A DNA stretch of 64,000 bases. Source: Mycobacterium florentinum (GTDB taxonomy: Bacteria > Actinomycetota > Actinomycetes > Mycobacteriales > Mycobacteriaceae). A program made the position numbers and the translations under genes. The stretch covers positions 4,340,001 to 4,404,000 of the forward strand of contig NZ_AP022576.1 in assembly GCF_010730355.1 (NCBI RefSeq). The letters are read 5' to 3'. Positions 46,203 through 57,604 of the stretch are shown here, one piece after another. The notes beneath the pieces were generated by a model. The model did not search any database. It was not told where the DNA came from and worked only from the letters and a program-made list of their open reading frames with translations. The stretch's first letter is position 1. Every line of letters begins with the position of its first letter.

Positions 46203-46907
46203 GTGTCTGGAAAACTGATCGTCTCGGTCTCAGGGATTGGCGAGCGCACCCTGGACGACGTCGAGGCGTTCTGTGCGCAAATGGATTCCCGCAGGGTGCC
46301 CGTTTCCTTGCTGGTCGCTCCGCGCCTGTCCGGCGACTACCGGCTTGACCACGACCCGCGCACCGTCGACTGGCTGACCGCCCGCCGCACCGGCGGTGAC
46401 GCCATCGTGCTGCACGGCTACGACGATGCCGCCACCAAGAAGCGGCGTGGCGAGTTCGCCATCCTGCGGGCACACGAGGCCAACCTGCGGCTGATGGCCG
46501 CCGACCGGGTGCTCGAGCACCTCGGACTACGCACCCGGCTCTTTGCCGCACCGGGCTGGACAGTCTCACCGGGCGTCGTTAAGGCGTTGCCGGGCAATGG
46601 ATTCCGGCTGCTGGCTGACTTGCACGGTATTACCGACCTGGTCCGTCACACCACCGTGCGCACCCGCGTGCTCGGCATCGGCGAGGGATTCCTCACCGAA
46701 CCGTGGTGGTGCCGCATGGTGGTGCTGTCCTCCGAGCGCATCGCGCGTCGCGGCGGGATCGTGCGGGTGGCCGTCGCCGCCCGTCAGTTGCGCAAGCCGG
46801 GCCCGCTGCAGGCGATGCTGGACGCCGTCGATCTCGCTTCGATGCACGGGTGCGAGCCGACGGTGTACCGCTGGCGGCCCGACAAAGCGATCTCCGACGC
46901 GGCCTGA
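46203..46907 (+). CDS. DUF2334 (polysaccharide-deacetylase-like) protein, Rv0784-like
   Basis: This 234-residue protein begins MSGKLIVSVSGIGERTLDDVEAF. It has the deacetylase-like barrel pattern VPVSLLVAPRLSGDYRLDHDPRTVDWL, DAIVLHGYDD (His/Asp metal-type segment) and LRTRLFAAPGWTVSPGVV. The family is related to NodB-type deacetylases, but substrate and activity are not known. GTG 46203 has no strong ribosome site. An FAD oxidoreductase follows after 49 bases. Confidence 0.8.
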   Translation: MSGKLIVSVSGIGERTLDDVEAFCAQMDSRRVPVSLLVAPRLSGDYRLDHDPRTVDWLTARRTGGDAIVLHGYDDAATKKRRGEFAILRAHEANLRLMAADRVLEHLGLRTRLFAAPGWTVSPGVVKALPGNGFRLLADLHGITDLVRHTTVRTRVLGIGEGFLTEPWWCRMVVLSSERIARRGGIVRVAVAARQLRKPGPLQAMLDAVDLASMHGCEPTVYRWRPDKAISDAA

Positions 46908-46956
46908 ATAAGCCGTCTGATTAATCGCTTGGCTTGGGGCACTACCCTGGTCCGAC

Positions 46957-48624
46957 ATGAGCGATTCTTCGGCGGCCGGCTTCGCCGCTGACGCGATTGT
47001 TGTCGGGGCGGGACTATCAGGTCTGGTGGCCGCTTGCGAGCTGGTGGACCGCGGCTTGCGGGTGCTGATCCTCGACCAGGAGAACAGCGCCAACCTCGGT
47101 GGTCAGGCCTTCTGGTCGTTCGGCGGCCTGTTCTTCGTCGACAGCCCCGAGCAGCGCCGGCTGGGCATCCGGGACAGTCACGAGCTCGCGCTGCAGGACT
47201 GGTTGGGCACAGCGGCTTTCGATCGCGAAGAAGACTACTGGCCACGGCAATGGGCGCACGCCTACGTGGATTTCGCGGCCGGGGAGAAGCGCAGCTGGCT
47301 GCGCGAGCGCGGTCTGAAAATCTTTCCGCTGGTGGGCTGGGCCGAGCGCGGTGGGTACAACGCGCAGGGACACGGCAACTCGGTTCCCCGGTTCCACATC
47401 ACCTGGGGCACCGGGCCCGCGCTGGTCGACATCTTCGCCCGTCAGCTGCGGGATCGTTCGGCGGTCCGCTTCGCGCACCGGCACCAGGTCGACGAATTGA
47501 TCGTCGAGGGCGACGCGGTGACCGGCGTTCGGGGCACGGTACTGGAACCGTCGACCGACGCGCGCGGCCTGCCGTCATCGCGAAAAGCGGTGGGGCAATT
47601 TGAATTTCGTGCATCTGCGGTGCTCGTCACCAGCGGTGGGATCGGTGGCAACCACGATCTGGTGCGCAAGAACTGGCCGAAGCGGATGGGCCGCGTGCCC
47701 GAGCAGATGCTGAGCGGGGTGCCGGCGCATGTGGACGGCAGGATGATCGACATTTCCCGGCGGGCCGGTGCCCGCGTGATCAACCCCGACCGGATGTGGC
47801 ACTACACCGAGGGCATCACCAACTACGACCCGATTTGGCCGCTGCACGGGATCCGGATCATCCCCGGCCCCTCGTCGCTGTGGCTGGACGCGGCGGGTAA
47901 CCGGTTGCCGGTTCCGCTGTATCCCGGGTTCGACACACTGGGCACGCTGGAATACATCACCAAATCCGGGTATGACTACACCTGGTTTATCTTGAACGCC
48001 AAGATCATTGAGAAGGAATTCGCTCTGTCTGGGCAGGAGCAGAACCCGGATCTGACCGGGCAGAGCGTGCGCCAATTGGTCCGTAACCGGGCCAGCTCCG
48101 GGCCGCCCGGGCCGGTCCAGGCGTTCATCGATCGGGGTGTCGACTTCGTCAGCGCAGATTCGTTGGGCGAGTTGGTAACCGCGATGAACAAGCTGCCCAA
48201 TGTGGCGCCGTTGGACTACGCGACGGTGCAGGCCGAGGTGACGGCCCGCGATCGCGAGGTCGTCAATAAGTTCACCAAAGACGGTCAGATCACCGCGATC
48301 CGCGCTGCCCGCGGATATCTGGGCGACCGGCTGGGCCGGGTGGTGGCGCCGCACCGGTTGACCGATCCGAAGGCCGGCCCGATGATCGCGGTCAAGCTCC
48401 ACATCGTGACGCGAAAGACGTTGGGCGGCATCGAGACCGACTTGGGCGGGCGAGTTCTCACCGACGGCGGCATCCCGCTGACCGGACTGTATGCGGCCGG
48501 CGAGGTGGCCGGATTCGGGGGTGGCGGCGTGCACGGTTACCGCGCCCTGGAGGGCACGTTCCTGGGCGGCTGCATCTTCAGCGGGCGAGCCGCCGGCCGC
48601 GGCGCCGCCGACGACATCAGCTGA
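46957..48624 (+). CDS. FAD-binding dehydrogenase, ketosteroid-dehydrogenase/fumarate-reductase fold (Rv0785-like)
   Basis: This 555-residue protein has FAD motif VVGAGLSGLVAACEL (about 14-28), NLGGQAFWSFGGLF, VLVTSGGIGGNHDLV, and the C-terminal GLYAAGEVAGFGGGGVHGYRALEGTFLGGCIFSGRAAG. It is similar to 3-ketosteroid delta1-dehydrogenases but with a different catalytic region, so the substrate is uncertain. It is probably co-transcribed with the DUF2334 gene. Confidence 0.9.
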   Translation: MSDSSAAGFAADAIVVGAGLSGLVAACELVDRGLRVLILDQENSANLGGQAFWSFGGLFFVDSPEQRRLGIRDSHELALQDWLGTAAFDREEDYWPRQWAHAYVDFAAGEKRSWLRERGLKIFPLVGWAERGGYNAQGHGNSVPRFHITWGTGPALVDIFARQLRDRSAVRFAHRHQVDELIVEGDAVTGVRGTVLEPSTDARGLPSSRKAVGQFEFRASAVLVTSGGIGGNHDLVRKNWPKRMGRVPEQMLSGVPAHVDGRMIDISRRAGARVINPDRMWHYTEGITNYDPIWPLHGIRIIPGPSSLWLDAAGNRLPVPLYPGFDTLGTLEYITKSGYDYTWFILNAKIIEKEFALSGQEQNPDLTGQSVRQLVRNRASSGPPGPVQAFIDRGVDFVSADSLGELVTAMNKLPNVAPLDYATVQAEVTARDREVVNKFTKDGQITAIRAARGYLGDRLGRVVAPHRLTDPKAGPMIAVKLHIVTRKTLGGIETDLGGRVLTDGGIPLTGLYAAGEVAGFGGGGVHGYRALEGTFLGGCIFSGRAAGRGAADDIS

Positions 48625-48644
48625 CGGCTGACAAGCCGAGCAGT

Positions 48645-48670
48645 CCCCCGCAAGCGGGAGGTACCCCCAG
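48645..48670. repeat. GC-rich hairpin element
   Basis: The element is built on CCCGC-AA-GCGGG (48647-48658) followed by AGGTACCCCCAG. I recognise this type of short element as recurrent between genes of several mycobacteria. It sits between two convergent genes, so it may act as a bidirectional terminator or be a small dispersed repeat. Confidence 0.45.
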
Positions 48671-48736
48671 CGGAATTGCGCGATTTCGGCTCAAACCGCA
48701 CGACTCTGCGTCTGCTCGCGCAGGGGAAGCCGACCG

Positions 48737-49375
48737 CTAGAAGGTGACTGAGCTTTCTTCGGGCAGCACCTGAAAGTCGGTGTCGGTCATCTCGGTGAAC
48801 CGGCCGTAGTAGATACCCCTGGCATCGGGGGCGACGATGCCCTGGTGGATGGGCACCGCGCGCGTCGGGGACACCGCCCGCAGGTAATCGATGGCCTCGG
48901 AGATCTTCATCCACGGGGCGGCCGCCGGAGCGGCCAACACGTCTACCGGCTCGTCGGGCACGAACAACGCGTCACCGGGATGCATCAACCGGGCGCGGTG
49001 GTCGCCGTCGCCCACCAGATACGAAAGGTTCTCTATCACAGGGATTTCCGGGTGAATAACCGCGTGCTTGCCGCCGAGCGCCCGAATCGTCAGTTCACCG
49101 ACCGTCAGCTCGTCGCCGGCGTGCACCGCCTGGAAGGGCGCGTCGAGCTGCGCCGCGGTTTGCGAATCGGTGTAGAGCGCCGCATTGGGGTTGGCCTCGA
49201 TCAGCGCCGGCAGCCGCGCCGGGTCGACATGATCCGGGTGCTGGTGGGTGATCAGGATCGCGTCCAGTCCGGTGATTCCCTCGAACCCATGCGCGAAGGT
49301 CCCGGGATCAAAGAGCACGCTAGTGTGGTCGAACTCGGCAAGTAGGCAGGAATGCCCGAAATGCGTCAGTTGCAT
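48737..49375 (-). CDS. Metallo-beta-lactamase-fold hydrolase, UlaG-like (Rv0786c-like)
   Basis: This 212-residue protein has MQLTHFGHSCLLAEF, VLFDPGTFAHGFEGITGLDAILITHQHPDHVDP with the complete HxHxDH zinc motif, LMHPGDALF and VPIHQGIVAP. It belongs to the UlaG/YtkL branch of small metal-dependent hydrolases. Substrate unknown. It is convergent with the FAD dehydrogenase and divergent from the exported Rv0787-like protein. Confidence 0.88.
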   Translation of the reverse strand: MQLTHFGHSCLLAEFDHTSVLFDPGTFAHGFEGITGLDAILITHQHPDHVDPARLPALIEANPNAALYTDSQTAAQLDAPFQAVHAGDELTVGELTIRALGGKHAVIHPEIPVIENLSYLVGDGDHRARLMHPGDALFVPDEPVDVLAAPAAAPWMKISEAIDYLRAVSPTRAVPIHQGIVAPDARGIYYGRFTEMTDTDFQVLPEESSVTF

Positions 49376-49407
49376 GTTTACGATTGTGCCCTGACGGGGG
49401 TGGTCGT

Positions 49408-50085
49408 GTGCGGGTAGTTTTCGCGACGATACTGGTCGCGGGTGGCTTGGTGGCCGCCCTCATCTTGGTGATCCCAGTGTCCGCCGAACCGGAGACCTGC
49501 CCGCCCGTTTGCGACCAGATCCCGGCCACCGCGTGGATGCAGCAGCGCTCCGTGCCGATGAATTCGACCTACAACTGGCCCGCGCTGGCGGGTCTGGCCG
49601 CGCAAACGACCGGGGCCGGGGTGGGGCCGCGGTTCCGGTTCGAGGAGCTGTGCGCCGCGCGGCCGCCGGCGCAGGACCCACGCGCCTGGGCGGTCGCGGC
49701 CCGCGCGACAGTGGCCCACCCGCCCGACCAATGGCAGCTGAAGGCTCAGATCGTGCACTGGCGCGGCGACACGGCCCACGGCGGAGCGATCGCCTCGTCG
49801 GTGTTCGGCAACGCCGTCGCGGTGCTGCGGGCCTGTCAGATGGGGGCGCCATTGCAGTCGCCGTCGATCACCACCGACGAACCGAACCGGATGGCCGCGG
49901 TCATCAGCGGCCCGGTGATCATGCACACCTACCTGGTCGCACACGCCGCGAGCAGCACGATCAGCGAGCTGACGCTGTGGTCCACGTCGCCGCCGGACGT
50001 GCCTTGGCCCTCGCTTGCCGACAATCAGGTGCTGGACTCGATGACGGCGCCGCTGTGCGACGCCTATATCGCCTCGTGCCCGTGA
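49408..50085 (+). CDS. Exported protein (Rv0787-like)
   Basis: This 225-residue protein has an N-terminal signal/anchor (VRVVFATILVAGGLVAALILVIPVSA, residues 1-26) and Cys residues at CPPVC, ELCAA, RACQ and the C-terminus (LCDAYIASCP), suggesting disulfides outside the cell. No domain is recognised. GTG 49408 places the basic residue right before the hydrophobic core; an in-frame TTG at 49384 is less likely. purS follows 64 bases later. Confidence 0.75.
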   Translation: MRVVFATILVAGGLVAALILVIPVSAEPETCPPVCDQIPATAWMQQRSVPMNSTYNWPALAGLAAQTTGAGVGPRFRFEELCAARPPAQDPRAWAVAARATVAHPPDQWQLKAQIVHWRGDTAHGGAIASSVFGNAVAVLRACQMGAPLQSPSITTDEPNRMAAVISGPVIMHTYLVAHAASSTISELTLWSTSPPDVPWPSLADNQVLDSMTAPLCDAYIASCP

Positions 50086-50149
50086 GCCGCGCCCAGCAAC
50101 GGCCGCCGGTAGAGTTGGCGCCGACAGCGACTCGTCAGGAGGAACGCCG

Positions 50150-50389
50150 GTGGCGCGGGTGATCGTTCATGTGATGCCCAAAGCGGAGATTCTCGACCCG
50201 CAGGGTCAGGCGATTGTCGGCGCGCTCGGCCGACTCGGACATCCCGGGATCTCAGATGTCCGTCAGGGCAAAAGGTTTGAGCTCGAAGTCGACGATACCG
50301 TCGACGATTCCGCGCTCGCCGAGATTGCCGAATCACTATTGGCCAACACCGTGATCGAGGACTGGACGATCAGCCGGGAAGTGCTGTGA
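50150..50389 (+). CDS. purS: PurS subunit of FGAM synthase
   Basis: This 79-residue protein has the PurS pattern [35 protein letters not shown] and [10 protein letters not shown]. It bridges PurQ and the small PurL in the heteromeric FGAM synthase that converts FGAR to FGAM. GTG 50150 is preceded by AGGAGG. It overlaps purQ by 4 bases. Confidence 0.95.
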   Translation: MARVIVHVMPKAEILDPQGQAIVGALGRLGHPGISDVRQGKRFELEVDDTVDDSALAEIAESLLANTVIEDWTISREVL

Positions 50390-51030
50390 CGGCACGGATC
50401 GGCGTCATCACCTTTCCCGGGACGCTGGACGACGTGGACGCCGCCCGCGCGGTGCGCCGCGTCGGTGCGGAGGCGGTCAGCCTGTGGCACGGCGATGCCG
50501 ACCTCAAGGCGGTCGACGCGGTCGTGGTACCCGGCGGGTTCTCCTACGGCGACTATCTGCGGTGCGGTGCGATCGCCCGCTTCGCCCCGGTGATGTCCGA
50601 AGTGGTCCACGCGGCGGGCCGCGGCATGCCGGTGTTGGGGATTTGCAACGGTTTTCAGGTGCTGTGCGAGACCAGGCTGCTGCCCGGGGTGCTGACCCGC
50701 AACGCCGGTCTGCATTTCATCTGCCGCGACGTGTGGCTTCGGGTGGCATCGAACTCGACGGCGTGGACGTCGCGCTTCGAGCCCGACGCCGACCTGCTGG
50801 TGCCGCTGAAATCGGGCGAGGGTCGCTACGTGGCGCCGGAGAACGTGCTCGACGAACTCGAGGGTGAGGGCCGCGTGGTGTTTCGCTACCACGACAACAT
50901 CAACGGCTCGATGCGTGGCATCGCCGGCATCAGCTCGGCCAACGGCCGCGTCGTCGGGCTGATGCCACACCCAGAACATGCCATCGAAGCGTTGACGGGC
51001 CCGTCCGACGACGGGCTGGGTCTGTTTTAT

Positions 51031-51060
<30 letters not shown>
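50386..51060 (+). CDS. purQ: PurQ glutaminase subunit of FGAM synthase
   Basis: This 224-residue class I glutamine amidotransferase has Cys in [10 protein letters not shown] and His/Glu in MPHPEHAIE, plus [19 protein letters not shown]. It supplies ammonia to PurL through the PurS-PurQ-PurL complex; purL is not in this window. It is translationally coupled to purS (GTGA). The last 30 bases are overlapped by the convergent acyltransferase gene. Confidence 0.97.
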
Positions 51061-53488
<2,428 letters not shown>

Positions 53489-54295
53489 CTAGCCCAGGAT
53501 GGGGAACCGGCGCTGGGCGGCCAGCCGCTTGAGTGCGGCCTCCATCACCGAACGCACGTGCGCGTCGACCTCGTCGATGTCGGGGTCCTTGCCGAACTGG
53601 GCAATGATGTCGATCGGCTCCAGCACCTCGGTGACGATCTTGGACGGCAGCGGCAGGTTCGGCGGGAAGATGACGCTGAGCCCGAATGGGAAGCCGAAAC
53701 TGATCGGCAGAATGTCCATGCGGGCCTTGGTGAGTCCCAGCTTGCGGGCCAGCCAGTTGCCGCGGGTCAGGAACAGCTGGGTCTCTTGGGCGCCGATCGA
53801 GACGGTGGGCACGATCGGCACTCCGGCTTCGATGGCGGTCCGCACGTAGCCGGTGCGTCCGTTGAAGTCGATGGTGTTCGCGCTCGACGTGGGTCGGTAG
53901 GAGTCGTAGTCACCGCCCGGGAAGACCAGCACGACTGCGCCCGAATGCAGTGCGGTGGCGGCGTTTTCGCGACTGGCTTCGATTACCCCGGCCCGACGCA
54001 GCCAGCCGTCCAGCGGTCCCAGGAATACGCCGTAGTGCGCCAGGGTGTACACCGGCCGGTCGTAGCCGAATTTGTCGTAGAAGGCCGACGAGAAGATCAG
54101 CACGTCGGGCGTGGAGATGCCGCCGGAGTGGTTGGACACCACCAGCGCCCCACCCGCTGGCGGAACGTTGTCCAGGTTTCGCACCTCGGACCGAAACCAG
54201 CGATTGATCACCGGGCCGACCGTGTTCTTCACCTGTTCGGTGAACGCCGGATCCCATTTGGCGGTTTCGTGCTTCTCGACCTGAGCGTCGCTCAT
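53489..54295 (-). CDS. Lysophospholipid (PlsC-like) acyltransferase
   Basis: This 268-residue protein has acyltransferase motif 1 NHSGGISTPD (His and Asp spaced as in HX4D but stretched), VFPGGDYDSYRP as motif 3, and GVPIVPTVSIGAQE as motif 4. There is no transmembrane helix. It resembles a mycobacterial acyltransferase group often annotated as glycerol acyltransferase. Its stop directly abuts that of the convergent SDR. Confidence 0.88.
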   Translation of the reverse strand: MSDAQVEKHETAKWDPAFTEQVKNTVGPVINRWFRSEVRNLDNVPPAGGALVVSNHSGGISTPDVLIFSSAFYDKFGYDRPVYTLAHYGVFLGPLDGWLRRAGVIEASRENAATALHSGAVVLVFPGGDYDSYRPTSSANTIDFNGRTGYVRTAIEAGVPIVPTVSIGAQETQLFLTRGNWLARKLGLTKARMDILPISFGFPFGLSVIFPPNLPLPSKIVTEVLEPIDIIAQFGKDPDIDEVDAHVRSVMEAALKRLAAQRRFPILG

Positions 54296-54359
54296 CGCGA
54301 TTCCCCCGCGGTTGTGTTGGTTGCCAGCGCGAGGCCGTTCCCCCAGGGCGCACCGCGTG

Positions 54360-54393
54360 TGACATAGGGTACTCTCTGTTTGGGAGAATGTCA
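54360..54393. promoter_or_regulatory. Interrupted palindrome upstream of acyltransferase
   Basis: TGACAT (54360-54365) and ATGTCA (54388-54393) are perfect inverse complements flanking a second, imperfect pair, CTCTC and GGGAG. The 34-bp symmetric block lies 65-98 bases upstream of the acyltransferase start and 48 bases before the epimerase remnant. It looks like an operator for an unlinked regulator. Confidence 0.4.
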
Positions 54394-54440
54394 TATCCGT
54401 TTGCTGTGGGCTACCACGCATCGGGGGGGAAATAACCGAA

Positions 54441-55154
54441 ATTGTTCTGGTCACTGGTGGTTTCGGGTTGGTCGGCTCGCAGACCGTGCGCCAGTTGGTT
54501 GCCGATGGCCACCGTGTCGTCGCGACCGATCTCGGCACATCCGCCCAGTGCAAGGCGGCCCGGTCGTTGCCCGACGGGGCCACGGCGCGTTGGGCGGATC
54601 TGACCGACCCGGCCGAGGTGGTGAGCGTCGATCTGGGCGCCATGCCGCTGAGCCTGGACGCGCCGTTCCTGGAAAGCGCCTTGCCGACCGACGGGCGCAT
54701 CCACACCGTCGACGTCCGCGATGTCGCGTTGCGTTCTCGGCCGCGACGACCGCGGACGTGATCGGCGAGACCCTGCTGATCGGGGGCGACGAGTCGCATC
54801 TGTTGCGGCGGTCGGACGTCGGCAAAACGCTGGCGGCGACCAGGGGTCTGGTCAACATTCTGCCCGCGGGCCGTCCGGGTGACCCCGACGGCGACGACGA
54901 CTGGTACGTGGCGGACTGGATGGATACCGCCCGCGCACAACAGGCCTTGCGCTTCCAGCGCCATCCCTGGCCGGACATGCTGGCGGAGATGCGCGGCGGC
55001 AGGCTGGCAACGCTATCCGATGCGGCTGGTCTCCCCGATCGCGCGCCAATTCCTCAAACGCCGTGGCGCCTATCGGAAATCACCGTCGGGCTATGCGGAC
55101 CCATGGGGCGCGATCCGCGCCGAGTTCGGCGAACCGCGCCCCGACACCGTCTGA
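54441..55154 (+). pseudogene. NAD-dependent epimerase/dehydratase, decayed
   Basis: The start reads IVLVTGGFGLVGSQTVRQL and reaches WADLTDPAEVV. It then jumps directly to VSVDLGAMPLSLDAPF, losing about 110 residues that include the catalytic Tyr-Lys region. Near 54729 the frame shifts (TADVIGETLLIGGDESHLLRR continues one frame over), and near 54993 it shifts back (GWQRYPMRLVSPIARQ to the end at 55154). All pieces fit one mycobacterial epimerase family in order. I see no way to make a working enzyme from it. Confidence 0.8.
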
Positions 55155-55180
55155 CGCGCGAGGATCCCGTGAGGCGCGGC

Positions 55181-55645
55181 TCAGCCGGCGTCCAGCACCA
55201 ACGGCTCGGCGGGGCACTCGGCAACCGAGTCCAGATCGGCGAAGAACTCGATCGCGGCCGCGATGCTGTGGTCGATGTAGGTGGCAAAGTCGTCGAAGGC
55301 GACGGGCTCGCGGATCTTTCGCGAGCTGCGCGCGACGACACCGACCCGCTGCGGGTCGGAGGATCCGCGGACGGTGACCAGGACGTCGCGGCTGCGGCTG
55401 TTCCACGAGTCGGCCAGCTCCGCCAGTTCGGCACCGTCGGCTGCCGGGAAGAAGCAGCCGGGGGTGACTTGAATCGTGAATTCGTCGCGGTGCCAACGGG
55501 AGATCCCGAGGTGGACATGGAGCCGCCGCGGGCGGGTGTTGGCGACGTAGAAGAATTCACCGTCGTGCTGGCCGCGGAAGTAGCGGCTGCCGCGGGTGCA
55601 CAGGTAGCGTTCGATCAGGTCTGCGGACAACGCGTAAGTCGTCAT
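55181..55645 (-). CDS. Hypothetical protein, possibly YbjN-like
   Basis: This 154-residue protein begins MTTYALSADLIERYLCTRGSRYFRG. It has strands FYVANTRPRRLHVHLGISRW and FTIQVTPGCFFPAADG, then a helix-rich end. The order of elements suggests a YbjN/type III secretion chaperone-like fold, but the similarity is weak. Start ATG 55645, with no clear operon partner. Codon use matches neighbouring genes, so it is probably expressed. Confidence 0.65.
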   Translation of the reverse strand: MTTYALSADLIERYLCTRGSRYFRGQHDGEFFYVANTRPRRLHVHLGISRWHRDEFTIQVTPGCFFPAADGAELAELADSWNSRSRDVLVTVRGSSDPQRVGVVARSSRKIREPVAFDDFATYIDHSIAAAIEFFADLDSVAECPAEPLVLDAG

Positions 55646-55794
55646 GAATACATGGTGCGGCCTGCGGCTTTACGGATCCTTTGAGTCGGGCGATGTGTCG
55701 GCAAAGAATCTGTTGAGAATTTGCTGAGTTTGTAACGATACAGTCACGTTAAGTCACTGTACCGCAACGGAATACGGCTAAATAGGTTGCGAGA

Positions 55795-56034
55795 TCAGGG
55801 TAATACGCGCACCGGAACGTTCGACCAGCCGGCGACGTTGCGCGTGCTCACTCGTTTGCAGTCGTCCCAGAGGACTTCGTAACGGGGCATCAGGTCCAGC
55901 AGTTTGTTCAGCGCGATGGCGCTTTCCAGGCGGGCCAGCGCCGCCCCCAGGCGGCTGTGTACGCCGTACCCGAAGCCGAGGTTCTGCGCCTCGCTGCGAT
56001 CGCGGTCGATATCGAATTTGTCGGCGTCGGTGCC
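55795..56034 (-). pseudogene. C-terminal remnant of a cytochrome P450
   Basis: On the minus strand this fragment reads DKFDIDRDRSEAQNLGFGYGVH, then SRLGAALARLES, and ends VSTRNVAGWSNVPVRVLP before a stop. It is the last 80 residues of a P450 with the haem loop FGYGVHSxLGAALAR. The Cys ligand is Arg (CGC instead of TGC), and a stop lies just upstream in frame. No N-terminal 300 residues are present. It is a relic. Confidence 0.8.
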
Positions 56035-56070
56035 CGGTCAAGGCCCTGAGGCGGGCGCGTTTGGAAGGCG

Positions 56071-57093
56071 TTATGCCGCGGCGCGTTTGAGCGACGGAAT
56101 AACGTCGGAACCAATGACGTGGAGATATTCGGATTCGGCGACGTGCGGAATCGTGAAGAGGAAATGATCGATGCCGCAGTCCTGGTATTCCCGGATGCGT
56201 TCCACGCACTTTTCGGGGGGCCCGATGATCAGCCCGGCCTCCGGAATGGACACGAATTCCGCCCGGACTCGCGCCTCCTCCTCGCTGGAATGGGTGGGTG
56301 CGAGCAGGGCCGTCACCGACAATCGCAGGGCCTCCGGATCGCGCCCGGCGGATTCACACGCCCGGGCAAGAAATGCTCGACGCTCGCTCACTTGCCGCGG
56401 CGCCCACCACCGTACGTTGAGGCCCTGAGCGGATCTGGCGGCGATGCGGTGCACTCGGTCGCCCTCTCCGCCGATCCACAACGGTGGATGCGGCTGCTGG
56501 ACAGGCGGCGGATCGCAGATGGCGCCGTCCAACGTATAGAACTCGCCGGCATAGGTCGGGTTCGGTTCCGTCCACACCGCTCTGATCACCTGGAGGGACT
56601 CGTCCAGCGCGGACACGCGGTCGCGCACCGGCGGAAACGGGATCCCATACGCCTGGAACTCGCGCTGAAACCACCCGGCGCCCAAACCCAAGTCGAGGCG
56701 CCCCTCGGAAATGACGTCCAGCGTGGCGGCCATCTTCGCCAGCACCGACGGATGACGGTAGGAATTGCACAGCACGCTCGTGCCCAGGCGCAGCCGGGTG
56801 GTGTCGCGGGCCAGCGCGCTCAGCGCCGTCCAGCACTCCAGCAGCGGCATCGACCTGGCGCGCGCGCCCGCGCTCGCCTCGCCGGTGTCGGCCGCTATGC
56901 CCGCGTCCTTGACGTAGTCATCGGGGCTCACGGTGAGGAAGTGGTCGCACAACCACACCGAATCAAATCCGTATTCCTCCGCGGTCCGGGCGACCGCGGC
57001 CATATCGGGATATCGGCTCACCGCCAGACCCTCGACCGTCAACGCCAATATGAGCCCCACGTGGGGGTCGCTGGGTGCGGGGGCAGTGTTCAC
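56071..57093 (-). CDS. LLM-class (luciferase-like, probably F420-dependent) oxidoreductase
   Basis: This 340-residue TIM-barrel protein has ARTAEEYGFDSVWLCDHFLT, LECWTALSALARDTTRLRLGTSVLCNSYRHPSVLAKMAATLDVISEGRLDLGLGAGW (read in parts) and PPLWIGGEGDRVHRIAARSAQG. This is the pattern of mycobacterial F420-dependent LLM enzymes such as Rv0791c. GTG 57093. The substrate is unknown. A dead P450 fragment lies immediately downstream on the same strand. Confidence 0.88.
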   Translation of the reverse strand: MNTAPAPSDPHVGLILALTVEGLAVSRYPDMAAVARTAEEYGFDSVWLCDHFLTVSPDDYVKDAGIAADTGEASAGARARSMPLLECWTALSALARDTTRLRLGTSVLCNSYRHPSVLAKMAATLDVISEGRLDLGLGAGWFQREFQAYGIPFPPVRDRVSALDESLQVIRAVWTEPNPTYAGEFYTLDGAICDPPPVQQPHPPLWIGGEGDRVHRIAARSAQGLNVRWWAPRQVSERRAFLARACESAGRDPEALRLSVTALLAPTHSSEEEARVRAEFVSIPEAGLIIGPPEKCVERIREYQDCGIDHFLFTIPHVAESEYLHVIGSDVIPSLKRAAA

Positions 57094-57325
57094 GTGGATC
57101 TCGCCTTCTCGATTTTGACGCCGCCCGGACCAGGTCGATCCGCACAGTCAGTAAATCAGTGCCAATGCACGCTCGGGTCGTCGTCTGGCGGCAGCGACGC
57201 CGGTCCGTGTGCCAGCGGCCCCGCACGCGAACGCGAACCCTGTTGTCGGCCTTGATGTTGCGAACGTAGGTGGGAAAAGCCGGCCCGGCGGCGCTTGCGG
57301 TCCTGGGTGGGGCTGTTTTGTCATC

Positions 57326-57595
57326 ATGAATACCGTGCGCTCGATTAGGGATCTGCCTGAGCACATCCACTGGTGGGGGTGCTGCGCGAAGCCCTGGGCG
57401 TCGGCGCCACAATGGAACGGCTCCTGCGGGCAGATCACTTCCCGCGATGGGCACGACATCGTTGTCGACCAAGCATTCGGGTTGGTCTGGTATCGCATGA
57501 TCTTCGCGCACCAGACGTTCGACGAGTGCGCTGCCGACGAGGTCGCGGCCGCGTTCGAGACACAACTTGTGTCGCTACTCGACGCACCAAGCTAG
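57326..57595 (+). CDS. Hypothetical 89-residue protein
   Basis: This small protein (MNTVRSIRDLPEHIHWWGCC...) has three Cys and many Trp. Its third codon positions are GC-rich like real genes here. It ends 9 bases before the VOC gene, which has a strong GGAGGAG site. No family is recognised. The 232-bp gap upstream (57094-57325) shows nothing definite. Confidence 0.5.
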   Translation: MNTVRSIRDLPEHIHWWGCCAKPWASAPQWNGSCGQITSRDGHDIVVDQAFGLVWYRMIFAHQTFDECAADEVAAAFETQLVSLLDAPS

Positions 57596-57604
57596 GAGGA
57601 GAAG

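Noticed and set aside
56035..56209. Longer open frame running over the P450 remnant
   Set aside because: It is in a different frame from the P450-like sequence and reads as Arg/Pro-rich non-coding text.
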